Shown in pieces: positions 9,046 to 16,659 of a stretch of DNA of 64,000 nucleotides. The stretch is from JARRPM01 sp963765545 (GTDB lineage Bacteria; Pseudomonadota; Gammaproteobacteria; Pseudomonadales; Halieaceae). The position numbers and the translations under genes are program-made. Position 1 is the first letter of the stretch. The number at the start of each line of letters is the position of its first letter. The stretch is taken from NCBI GenBank assembly GCA_963765545.1, contig CAVXWW010000008.1:434001-498000 (forward strand). Direction: 5' to 3'. The notes beneath the pieces are model-generated. The model was given only the letters and a program-made list of their open reading frames with translations, was not told the DNA's origin and did no database searches.

Positions 9046-9309
9046 CTAAAGTACGCAGTGCTTGGCGTAGGTCGCCGCATCCTCTGCCGACCACTCACCC
9101 TTGGGTGTTTCGGCGAGGTCTTCACACCAGCTCTCGGAGCCGACTTCAGAGCCGTCGATCACGCAGTTTTTGGTGTAGGTGCCAAGGTCGGAGGCCGTCC
9201 ACTCGGTTTTGGGCTGTTCTTTCTTGGCGGCGCACCATTTTTCACTGCCCGGCTCGACACCGCAGGCACCAAGCATCAGGAGGGCAGAGACCAGCAACAT
9301 TCGTTTCAT
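9046..9309 (-). CDS. Small lipoprotein with two tandem DUF3012 units
   Basis: An 87-residue predicted lipoprotein: MKRMLLVSALLMLGAC is a signal peptide with lipobox LGAC. The mature part consists of two similar units, GSEKWCAAKKEQPKTEWTAS... and GSESWCEDLAETPKGEWSAE..., each ending in a TYxKxCV segment. Each unit has two cysteines, suggesting one disulfide per unit. I recognise the unit as DUF3012, usually found once per protein. Function is unknown. Confidence 0.8.
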   Translation of the reverse strand: MKRMLLVSALLMLGACGVEPGSEKWCAAKKEQPKTEWTASDLGTYTKNCVIDGSEVGSESWCEDLAETPKGEWSAEDAATYAKHCVL

Positions 9310-9397
9310 AAGTCACCTTGAATCAGTTGATTAGAACGCTCGCGGCAAGTATGGCATCGGACTTGCGACGCATCAATGCGCCTGCCAGCGGGGGTGG

Positions 9398-9850
9398 CTA
9401 GCTGCCGGTGTTGAGGGAAACGTTATAGATCCCGGCTGCTCTGGCGGAATCGACCACGACCGCCAATGTGTCAACAGTAGACTTGTTATGGGCCTTGATA
9501 ACGACCGCAGCCTTGGGATTTTCTGCTTTCATCCGGCTGATGTTGGCGCGCACCGATCGGGCGTCAATGCGCCGGCTCTTGATCCAGATTTCGTCCGTGG
9601 CGCTGATCTGGACCACGATATTTTCGGAGGGTTTATCTGACTGGGCGTTGGTGGTCGGCTTGCGTTCAACTTCTATCGCGATTTCCCGCACGAAAGAGCC
9701 TGCCACTATGAAGAAAATGAGCATGATCATGACCACGTCGAGCATGGGCGTCAGATCAATGGCCAGTCCGCCTTCTGTCTCTGCGGGCCGGCCCCGTTTG
9801 CGGTGAATGCCGCGCGCATCGGCCCCCGTGTGGTCAAACCACATTTCCAT
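9398..9850 (-). CDS. Orphan ExbD/TolR family biopolymer transport protein
   Basis: A 150-residue ExbD-like protein. It has a longer, charged N-terminus (about 30 residues), one transmembrane helix in LTPMLDVVMIMLIFF with the conserved Asp at about residue 38, and a periplasmic domain closely resembling that of the ExbD at 809-1213 (shared RRIDARSVRANI and AVVIKAHNKS-type segments). No exbB or tonB lies beside it, so it must work with channel subunits encoded elsewhere. An operator-like repeat cluster lies upstream at 9950-9977. Confidence 0.9.
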   Translation of the reverse strand: MEMWFDHTGADARGIHRKRGRPAETEGGLAIDLTPMLDVVMIMLIFFIVAGSFVREIAIEVERKPTTNAQSDKPSENIVVQISATDEIWIKSRRIDARSVRANISRMKAENPKAAVVIKAHNKSTVDTLAVVVDSARAAGIYNVSLNTGS

Positions 9851-9949
9851 TGGACAACCCCCGACGAACCAATATGACGCACGACCGGCTCCACCGGCAG
9901 GTCACGCTTCATTCCTGATCCTAATGTATCCAAGGGGTGAGGCAATTCC

Positions 9950-9977
9950 TGATTACGCAATCATTGATCGCAATCAA
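9950..9977. promoter_or_regulatory. Two abutting inverted repeats upstream of the orphan exbD
   Basis: TGATTACGCAATCA and TTGATCGCAATCAA lie end to end; each is an inverted repeat and both contain CGCAATCA, spaced 13 bases apart as a direct repeat. The site is about 100 bases upstream of the minus-strand exbD start and is AT-rich in a GC-rich setting. It looks like a pair of transcription-factor sites; the regulator is unknown. Confidence 0.45.
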
Positions 9978-10033
9978 TAACCGGGGGCCGCTGCCATAGC
10001 AATGACCCTCGGAGTGGGGCGTTCAGACAGGCG

Positions 10034-11494
10034 CTACTTTTTCAGCTGCATCTTGATCGATTTCTCGGTGGCCTTGTTGTAAGGGGGCAGCATGCCGCTC
10101 AATTTGCCGAAATTGAATTTGGTCTGGCGATAGATCGACTTCGCATGACTGAAGGTGCGGAAGCCCTCGATTCCATGGTAGGAGCCCATTCCGCTGGGGC
10201 CGACGCCGCCAAAGGGGAGGTCTTCCTGGCCAATGTGCATGATCACGTCATTGATGCACATGCCACCGGAGGTGGTCCTGGTTTCGACGGCGATCTGCTC
10301 GTCGGGGTCACTGCCGAAGTAGTAGGCGGCCAGTGGGCGGGGTTTGGAGTTGACGTAGTCAATGGTTTCGGAAAACTCGCGATAAGTCCTGATGGGCAGC
10401 AGGGGGCCAAATATTTCCTCCTGCAGCACTTTCAGGTCTTCCGGGGGCTCGGGTATCAGGGTCGGTGGTATTTTGTAGGTGCCCTGTTGCTGGCTGAAGT
10501 CCTCGTTCGCGGGATTGATCTCTATGGTATTGACGCCGCGCTCACGTGCCTCAGCCAGGTAGCCGGTCAATCTCTGGTAGTGGCGCTCGTTTACCACGGA
10601 GGTGTATTGCTCATTGGCCAGAAGGCTTGGATACATTGCCGCGACCACTTTCTGTGCAGTGGCGATAACCTCGTGCAGTTTTTCCTCGGGCACCAGCAGG
10701 TAGTCGGGGGCCAGGCAAATCTGGCCGGCGTTCATGGTTTTCCCCATCATGATGCGTTCCAGGGTTTTTTCAAGATCTGCTGAACGCGACACGATGACGG
10801 GAGACTTGCCACCAAGCTCCAGCGTCACAGGCACCAGGTTGCGCGCGGCCGCGGCCATGATGTGTCGAGCCACCGACGTGGCACCGGTAAACAGCAGGTG
10901 GTCCAGTGGCAGGTTGGAGAACGCCTGCCCCGTTTCGGGCCCGCCGGTGAATATCGCAACCTCATTGGTGTCATAGGTGGCGTTTATCATGGTCTCCAGC
11001 ACACTGGATGTGGCCGGTGTGAATTCCGAGGGCTTGATCATTATCCGGTTACCGGCGGCCAGGGCGCCGGACATGGGGGCAAAAACCATCGATACCGGGA
11101 AGTTCCAGGGGGAGATGATGCCCACCACCCCCAGTGGCTGGTATTCGATACGAGAGCGTCCCCCCAGCAGGTTAAGAGGGAATCCGGTGGGGCGCTTTTC
11201 ACCTTTCATCCATTTGCGCAGGTGCTTCCTGGCGTGTTTCATGGGCATGATGGATGCGCCGACATCAGTCAGCAGGGTTATTTCCCGCGGCCTGCAGCTG
11301 AAGTCCGCGTGCACCGCCTCGGCAAGCTGGTCCGCATACTTGATCAGCCCATCGATGCCGCGATCCAGGCGGTCTATCCGGGTGGCGGCGCTGGCCGGCC
11401 CTGCGGCAAGAAAATCGGCGCGCTGGGACTCCAGTACGTCAAGCATTGCTGTCTCTGTATCACTTAAAGTGGGTGCGGGTGAAATTGAGTTCAT
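10034..11494 (-). CDS. Coniferyl-aldehyde-type aldehyde dehydrogenase
   Basis: A 486-residue NAD(P)-dependent aldehyde dehydrogenase. It shows the conserved IISPWNFP segment, LLFTGATSVARHIM, the general-base motif LELGGKSP, and the catalytic-cysteine motif NAGQICLAPDY. The ICLAPDY form and the long C-terminus ending in lysine-rich residues are typical of coniferyl aldehyde dehydrogenases (CalB group), which oxidise aromatic or fatty aldehydes to acids. The actual substrate is not shown by the context: it is a single gene divergent from an unknown small protein gene. Confidence 0.9.
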   Translation of the reverse strand: MNSISPAPTLSDTETAMLDVLESQRADFLAAGPASAATRIDRLDRGIDGLIKYADQLAEAVHADFSCRPREITLLTDVGASIMPMKHARKHLRKWMKGEKRPTGFPLNLLGGRSRIEYQPLGVVGIISPWNFPVSMVFAPMSGALAAGNRIMIKPSEFTPATSSVLETMINATYDTNEVAIFTGGPETGQAFSNLPLDHLLFTGATSVARHIMAAAARNLVPVTLELGGKSPVIVSRSADLEKTLERIMMGKTMNAGQICLAPDYLLVPEEKLHEVIATAQKVVAAMYPSLLANEQYTSVVNERHYQRLTGYLAEARERGVNTIEINPANEDFSQQQGTYKIPPTLIPEPPEDLKVLQEEIFGPLLPIRTYREFSETIDYVNSKPRPLAAYYFGSDPDEQIAVETRTTSGGMCINDVIMHIGQEDLPFGGVGPSGMGSYHGIEGFRTFSHAKSIYRQTKFNFGKLSGMLPPYNKATEKSIKMQLKK

Positions 11495-11647
11495 GGGCCG
11501 TGTTTCCTGCGTTACGTGGATAGGTGAGATCGCCAGTGGCCGAGTATAGTCCCCGGCTGGTCAAATGGTAACCACCCGGCATTCTACGCAGGCAATTCTC
11601 AGTCAGTAGAGCTTGGCAAGTCCGCATCCAGCTGCTAATAATTCTGT

Positions 11648-11995
11648 ATGACTGCCAGTATGCCCAGCGGAGATCCCCGCACCCCTTCGCCACCCTACGG
11701 TTATTCACGTGAGTGCACACATTCGCGTGAGGAACAGGTACACATCGTCGCTGAGTATCACGCCCACAAGATCAGGCCCAGCCGAATTGCTTACCGGGTG
11801 GGAATAGATATCGCCTTTATCGAAGAGCTGATCGCGGGTGAAATTGAGCAGGAGCGTTTTCCGCACCTGGTAGCGCACTATCGCAGGAAACGTTATCAGC
11901 AGCGCATGTCAGAATCGAGCGTCCGTCGCGGTGTGAGCCGGTATGAAATGGAGCAGCGCATAGAGCGGGAGTTCAAGCAGGAGGTGGATCTCTGA
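11648..11995 (+). CDS. Small basic protein of unknown function with a possible helix-turn-helix
   Basis: A 115-residue hydrophilic protein rich in Arg, Glu and His. Residues about 28-62 (REEQVHIVAEYHAHKI, RPSRIAYRVGI, DIAFIEELIAGE) resemble a tri-helical DNA-binding domain of the kind found in transposase-like and resolvase HTH proteins. The rest is a charged helix (HYRRKRYQQRMSESS...). No catalytic motif is seen. The start has no strong ribosome-binding site; a second ATG lies at 11660. It is divergent from the aldehyde dehydrogenase gene. I do not recognise a named family. Confidence 0.6.
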   Translation: MTASMPSGDPRTPSPPYGYSRECTHSREEQVHIVAEYHAHKIRPSRIAYRVGIDIAFIEELIAGEIEQERFPHLVAHYRRKRYQQRMSESSVRRGVSRYEMEQRIEREFKQEVDL

Positions 11996-12005
11996 CCGAC
12001 CCGGG

Positions 12006-13061
12006 CTAGTCCTCCTTTTTTTCCTGCGCTTCTATCAGCCCTAAGAACCATTTTTCCCGTCCCTCCAGTGCCTCCAGCCGACTTTCAAGTTCGCTGTTAT
12101 CTTCCTGTTCGGATTCTTTCAGGGCCGACGCTGTTTTCTTTATATCTTCCCGCGTTTTTTCCAGGTCTATTTTCACTTCTTCCAGACTCGCCGCCTTGAC
12201 CGCTTTGTCGAAAATTTTGTCCTCCGGTGCCTTGCTGTCGGTCTCCGGCTTGCGCTTGTCACGCAACACGGGAACCTCGGGAATAACTTTCTGATCAGGT
12301 GTCAGTTGCCGCTGGTTCATGAAGTTCGGCGACACAATCTCGATGCCATTTCCATGCATCTGCTTGAGAATAGTTTTACGCAAATTGGAGCGCGCGCTGA
12401 GCAGGTTCTCGATCGAGGGCAAGAAGCCGCAAACCCGGTACGCCACCGCGTGATCCAGCAGCTCGTGGACCAGGACGAAGGGCTCTTCCAGGCCGGCCTC
12501 CTCTGCCGCCAGCAACAGCAGCTCCTCCACCTGGGTGTAGGTTACGTCGTAACCAATTGAAAGTTCAGAGAAAATTATAGTCCCTTCCCGATACAGTACA
12601 TTGACCGGGCTGTTGATCAGCAGCAGGTTGGGCAGGGTGGTCAGGTCTCGCCATTCAGTCTGGATCTGGGTGTTGACCAGGGTGCGCTTGATGACCCGGC
12701 CAAATTGATCGTTCACCCTGATGTAGTCTCCGGGTCGAAATGTCTGGGTCGCCTGTAGCATAACCCCGGCCATGGCATTGGAAACAAAGGTAGTAGAGGA
12801 CAGCGCTATAACCGCTGTCAGCACCACGCCCAGCAGGCTGAGTATTTGCCCGCGGGTCTGCTCGCTGACTGGCAGCATGATTATCAGGGCGATGATGACC
12901 GCGGAGGCATTGATCCAGTTGAGAAGCGGGTAGAGCAGGCCACTCGCACCGTCCTGGCTGCGTTTGACAAACCAGTTGATCAGCCAGGCCAGTGCCAGGC
13001 CTATGCCGATAACCGAGGCCATGGGCCAGAGGGTGATAAGGCTGTGTCGCAGGAAGTCCAT
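12006..13061 (-). CDS. MscS-family mechanosensitive ion channel
   Basis: A 351-residue membrane protein. Three hydrophobic segments lie at about residues 10-28, 40-60 and 70-95; the last leads into the pore-lining and beta-domain region with FRPGDYIRVNDQFGRVIKRTLVNTQI, which is diagnostic of MscS channels. The C-terminal 60 residues are highly charged and likely coiled coil (about 290-345). It would open under membrane tension and release small solutes. It stands alone, with its start 218 bases from the plus-strand NTF2-like gene. Confidence 0.9.
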   Translation of the reverse strand: MDFLRHSLITLWPMASVIGIGLALAWLINWFVKRSQDGASGLLYPLLNWINASAVIIALIIMLPVSEQTRGQILSLLGVVLTAVIALSSTTFVSNAMAGVMLQATQTFRPGDYIRVNDQFGRVIKRTLVNTQIQTEWRDLTTLPNLLLINSPVNVLYREGTIIFSELSIGYDVTYTQVEELLLLAAEEAGLEEPFVLVHELLDHAVAYRVCGFLPSIENLLSARSNLRKTILKQMHGNGIEIVSPNFMNQRQLTPDQKVIPEVPVLRDKRKPETDSKAPEDKIFDKAVKAASLEEVKIDLEKTREDIKKTASALKESEQEDNSELESRLEALEGREKWFLGLIEAQEKKED

Positions 13062-13222
13062 ATGCCAGTGATTGCCCGGGGCGCTGAGTTGATTTGCAGG
13101 ATAGCAGCTTAAGGGCAGACAAAAAAAGGCGCGGCAGGCAGGGGCGCGCAGCCTGGTAGATGGTTGCAGCTGCCCCGGGGGCGCGGCTTGGTTACTGGCA
13201 GCAAGCCGGGTTACCTTACCCC

Positions 13223-13231
13223 TGCTATAAT
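13223..13231 (+). promoter_or_regulatory. Extended -10 promoter element upstream of the NTF2-like gene
   Basis: TGCTATAAT is a perfect extended -10 (TGn plus TATAAT). It lies 49 bases before the ATG at 13280. No good -35 hexamer is seen, which is normal for extended -10 promoters. Confidence 0.55.
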
Positions 13232-13279
13232 CATCCGCCGATTGGGGTGCTGACCATCCACGTTACAGGAGCGAAAACA

Positions 13280-13663
13280 ATGACTACCCTTGAACGCTGG
13301 CACGAAATTATAGAACAGGGTAATCCCGATTTGCTGGAGGACATCCTGGCCCCGGACTGCGTTTTTTATTCGCCAGTAGTGCACACCCCGCAGCGGGGCA
13401 GGGACATTACCCGGCTGTACCTTACTGGTGCCATGCACGTCCTGAACAAGGACTTCCGCTACGTCAAGGAACTGGTCAGCACTGATCATGCCGTGCTGGA
13501 GTTTGTCTGTGATATAGATGGCATCGTCGTGAACGGAGTCGATATCATCAGTTTTGACAAGGAGGGAAAGATTTGTGAATTCAAGGTGATGGTGCGGCCT
13601 CTGAAGGCGGTCAACATGTTGCATGGCAAGATGCGCGAGATGCTGGAACAGCTGTCCGCATGA
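13280..13663 (+). CDS. SnoaL/NTF2-like fold protein
   Basis: A 127-residue protein with the NTF2-like pattern: an N-terminal helix (TTLERWHEIIEQGNPDLLEDIL), a strand with CVFYSPVVHTPQRGRD, and later strands ending in FKVMVRPLKAVNML. Such alpha+beta-barrel proteins include polyketide cyclases, ketosteroid isomerases and non-enzymatic binding proteins. I placed the start at the ATG at 13280, after ACAGGA and downstream of an extended -10 element, and not at the upstream in-frame start, which has neither. Function unresolved. Confidence 0.8.
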   Translation: MTTLERWHEIIEQGNPDLLEDILAPDCVFYSPVVHTPQRGRDITRLYLTGAMHVLNKDFRYVKELVSTDHAVLEFVCDIDGIVVNGVDIISFDKEGKICEFKVMVRPLKAVNMLHGKMREMLEQLSA

Positions 13664-13741
13664 GCAAGAGCGTACATTCCTGCAACCAACTAAACCTGGT
13701 CTGCAAACCGTTTGCCGAGCCGGACGCGAAGGGGACAATCT

Positions 13742-14539
13742 ATGAATATGACAACCGAGCTGGTGCCCCGGGTACTGGTATTGTTGACGGCCCTGGGGCT
13801 TGTCGCTTGTGGCGAAGGGCCGGCACAGATGACTGGCGATCCTGACGGCGTGGCCCGTATAGAGGGCAGCGTGACCTACCGGGAGCGCATGATGCTGCCC
13901 CCCGATGTGGCGATCGAAGTACAGTTGGAAGATATTTCCAGGGCCGATGCGCCCGCTACTGTGCTGGCTACCGTACCGGTAGTACCCGAGGGCGGCCCAC
14001 CCTACGACTTCGTCATCGATTATGACCCTGCGCAGATCGACAAGCGGATGCGGTACGCCCTGCGCGCGACCATCAGTCGTGGCGATCGCCTGATGTTTAC
14101 CACCACTGAGTATATCGACCCTTTCCAGGGCAACCCGATAGAGATACTGGTGCACCGGGTACCCGAGCCTGTCCGCAAGGACGGTCCCGGGCTGGAGAGC
14201 GGCCCCTGGGTTTTGCAAACCCTGTCGGGTGAGCCAGCCCCGCCTGGCGCTGGAGACAAGCCGGTAGATATCCAGTTCGATGCGGATGAACAGCGGGCGG
14301 CGGGCTTCTCCGGGTGTAACCGCTATACCGGGGGCTATGCCCGGGAGGGTATTTCGGAGCACGGAAGCCCGCTCAAATTCGGGCCCCTGGCGGGTACGAT
14401 GATGGCCTGTGTAGACGGCGGTGAGCTGGAACGCAGCTACCTGCAGGTGTTGGCAAAGGTCACGGCTTTCCGACTGGAGGGCGACACCCTGTCGCTGCTG
14501 TCAGGCCCGGAAGTTGTCGCTACGTTCAAGGCGTCCTGA
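13742..14539 (+). CDS. Lipoprotein with YbaY/YscW-like and META domains
   Basis: A 265-residue lipoprotein; the signal peptide ends in the lipobox LVAC (about residue 20). The first domain (about 35-140, beginning IEGSVTYRERMMLPPDVAIEVQLEDISRAD-like strands) matches the YbaY/type III pilotin-like beta domain. The second (about 150-260) matches the META/HslJ domain, with SGCNRYTGGY and GTMMAC as key segments. Such two-domain lipoproteins are envelope proteins of uncertain role, sometimes linked to stress or heat-shock resistance. The start was chosen for the AAGGGG site just upstream. A terminator follows. Confidence 0.85.
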   Translation: MNMTTELVPRVLVLLTALGLVACGEGPAQMTGDPDGVARIEGSVTYRERMMLPPDVAIEVQLEDISRADAPATVLATVPVVPEGGPPYDFVIDYDPAQIDKRMRYALRATISRGDRLMFTTTEYIDPFQGNPIEILVHRVPEPVRKDGPGLESGPWVLQTLSGEPAPPGAGDKPVDIQFDADEQRAAGFSGCNRYTGGYAREGISEHGSPLKFGPLAGTMMACVDGGELERSYLQVLAKVTAFRLEGDTLSLLSGPEVVATFKAS

Positions 14540-14546
14540 GGGCGAT

Positions 14547-14573
14547 GGGGGCGGTCGGACAGGGCCCCCTTTT
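14547..14573 (+). terminator. Rho-independent terminator after the META lipoprotein gene
   Basis: GGGGGC, an 11-base loop and GCCCCC are followed by TTTT, starting 8 bases after the stop codon. It overlaps the candidate promoter of the next gene. Confidence 0.6.
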
Positions 14574-14584
14574 CCCTGTATAAT
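14556..14584 (+). promoter_or_regulatory. Candidate sigma-70 promoter of the DEAD-box helicase gene
   Basis: CGGACA (4 of 6 matches to the -35 consensus), a 17-base spacer and a perfect TATAAT lie about 50 bases upstream of the helicase ATG. The -35 half lies inside the preceding terminator hairpin. Confidence 0.55.
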
Positions 14585-14633
14585 CCCCGGCCGCGCTCGC
14601 TTGGAGCGCTCTGCATTTTTTCAAGGTAACCAC

Positions 14634-16595
14634 ATGTCCACTCCAGATGGGGTAACCAGTTTTGCCGAACTGGACTTACCCGCGACCCTGCAAAAAGCCC
14701 TGGTAGAGGTTGGCTACGAAACGCCGTCAGCTATCCAGGCCCGGATCATTCCCCATATGCTCGAGGGTGTCGATGTCCTGGGCCAGGCCCAGACCGGTAC
14801 GGGTAAAACAGCGGCCTTCGCACTTCCCACCCTGGCCCGCATCAATCTCAAGCAAAAGCTGCCCCAGGTGCTGGTGCTCGCTCCCACCCGTGAGCTGGCC
14901 ATTCAGGTGGCGGAGGCCTTCCAGAAGTACGCTCGCCACCTGCCGGGTTTTCATGTGCTGCCGGTCTATGGCGGCTCTGACATGCGCGGCCAGCTGCGGC
15001 AATTGGAGCGCGGCGTGCATGTGGTAGTAGGTACTCCGGGGCGGGTAATGGATCATATGCGGCGCGGCTCACTGAAGCTTTCCGGGTTGCAGACCCTGGT
15101 ACTCGATGAGGCTGACGAGATGCTGCGCATGGGTTTCATCGACGATGTGGAGTGGATCCTGGAACAGACCCCCGAGCAGCGCCAGATCGCACTTTTCTCG
15201 GCCACCATGCCCGATGCTATCCGCCGCATCGCCAAGCGCCACCTCAACGCGCCACAGGAAATTTCCATCAAGGTAAAGAGCGTGATCAGCGCTGCGATAC
15301 ATCAGCGAGTCTGGATGATGGCGGGGGTTCACAAGCTCGATGCCCTCACTCGTATCCTCGAGGTAGAGGATTTTGACGGGATGATTATTTTCGTGCGCAC
15401 CCGCATCCTCACTGCAGAGCTGGCGGATAAACTGGCTGCTCGAGGCTACTCGGCCACCGCTCTGAACGGTGACATTCCGCAGAAACAGCGCGAACAGACC
15501 ATAGAACGCCTTAAAAGCGGGGAGCTGGATATTCTTGTGGCCACCGATGTCGCCGCACGGGGCCTGGACGTGGGGCGTATAAGCCACGTGATAAATTACG
15601 ACATTCCCTATGATGTCGAGGCCTACGTGCACCGCATCGGTCGCACCGGGCGCGCCGGCAAAACCGGGGAGGCTATCCTGTTTGCTGCCAACCGAGAGCG
15701 GCGACTGTTGCGGGCGATTGAAAAAGCCACTGACCAGACCATTGAGAAGATGGCCCTGCCAACGGCGGCAGAAGTGACCGACAAGCGTATCGACAGGTTC
15801 AAGCAACGTATTACCGAAACCCTGGATACCGCTGACCTCGAGCTGTTCAGGACCATGGTCACCGACTACCAGCACGAGTACGGTGTACCCGTGATCGAAA
15901 TAGCCGCCGCGCTGGGCGCCCTGGCGCAGGGGGCGAAGCCGCTGGTGGCAAAACCGGGCAGTGCAGGGTCAGGTAAGAAGGAGTCAGGTAAGAAGGAGTC
16001 AGGTAAGAAGGAGCCGGGCTCCAAGAGAGAGCGTCCGTCCATAGACTCCAGGCCTGCAGCAAAGACAGCCAGGTCAAAGGACGACAGGACCAGGCAGGAA
16101 AAGCCAGCAAAAACAGCCACTGAGAGAAAACGCACTCGCCCGGACGAAACCGAAGCGATGGTTGTTGCTGAGCCGGCGGCCAGGCCTGACCTGACTGCAC
16201 CCCTGCGGGCGGAGCGCAGCCGCAAACCCCATAGCGCGTCTGCGGATACCGGTATGGAGCGCTACCGTATCGAAGTGGGGCTCAAGCACGATGTGAAGCC
16301 GGGTAATATCGTTGGTGCGATTGCCAATGAGGCGGAGATCGAAAGTGAATATATCGGGCGCATCGAGATATTTGACGATTACAGCACTGTGCAATTGCCC
16401 GAGGGAATGCCCCGGGAGATCTTCAAACATCTCAAGAGTGTCTGGGTGAGTGGGCAGCGACTGCAGATATCTCGCCTGGACCAGAAGGGGCGATCCGTGT
16501 CGCGAGGCCCTGCCCACGCCAAGGTCGGCGCCAATACGAAGTCAGGCGACAAGCCCTCCGCCAAAAAAGCAGCGAAACGCCGCAAACAGAAGTGA
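14634..16595 (+). CDS. deaD: DEAD-box ATP-dependent RNA helicase with DbpA-type RNA-binding domain (DeaD/CsdA type)
   Basis: A 653-residue helicase. In order: Q-motif region (ALVEVGYETPSAIQ), AQTGTGKT (ATP binding), PTRELAIQ, GTPGR, VLDEADEML, SAT, then the second helicase domain with ARGLDVGRISHVINYD and HRIGRTGRAG. A lysine-rich linker (about residues 440-540, with three SGKKE repeats) leads to a C-terminal DbpA-type RNA-recognition domain (about 542-620). This layout is that of DeaD/CsdA, which remodels rRNA during ribosome assembly, especially in the cold. Start at 14634 fits MSTPDGVTSFAEL; the longer frame overlaps the previous gene. Confidence 0.94.
   Translation: MSTPDGVTSFAELDLPATLQKALVEVGYETPSAIQARIIPHMLEGVDVLGQAQTGTGKTAAFALPTLARINLKQKLPQVLVLAPTRELAIQVAEAFQKYARHLPGFHVLPVYGGSDMRGQLRQLERGVHVVVGTPGRVMDHMRRGSLKLSGLQTLVLDEADEMLRMGFIDDVEWILEQTPEQRQIALFSATMPDAIRRIAKRHLNAPQEISIKVKSVISAAIHQRVWMMAGVHKLDALTRILEVEDFDGMIIFVRTRILTAELADKLAARGYSATALNGDIPQKQREQTIERLKSGELDILVATDVAARGLDVGRISHVINYDIPYDVEAYVHRIGRTGRAGKTGEAILFAANRERRLLRAIEKATDQTIEKMALPTAAEVTDKRIDRFKQRITETLDTADLELFRTMVTDYQHEYGVPVIEIAAALGALAQGAKPLVAKPGSAGSGKKESGKKESGKKEPGSKRERPSIDSRPAAKTARSKDDRTRQEKPAKTATERKRTRPDETEAMVVAEPAARPDLTAPLRAERSRKPHSASADTGMERYRIEVGLKHDVKPGNIVGAIANEAEIESEYIGRIEIFDDYSTVQLPEGMPREIFKHLKSVWVSGQRLQISRLDQKGRSVSRGPAHAKVGANTKSGDKPSAKKAAKRRKQK
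15969..16013 (+). repeat. Three perfect 15-bp tandem repeats in the helicase linker
   Basis: TCAGGTAAGAAGGAG occurs three times in a row and encodes SGKKE in each copy. The unit is a multiple of three, so copy-number changes would keep the reading frame and vary the basic linker length. Confidence 0.9.
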
Positions 16596-16659
16596 TTGAG
16601 CCCGCGCAAGCCCTGTCCGGAGACCTTGAAACGGAAGTAATCCGCGGGCCTGCTCACTA

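Noticed and set aside
13211..14362. Long minus-strand open frame (383 codons) opposite the NTF2-like and META genes
   Set aside because: It is antisense to two well-supported genes, has no recognisable domain, and reflects the low stop-codon frequency of GC-rich complement frames.
14421..14633. Upstream extension of the DEAD-box gene
   Set aside because: It overlaps the META gene, lies across a terminator and promoter, and adds no family sequence.
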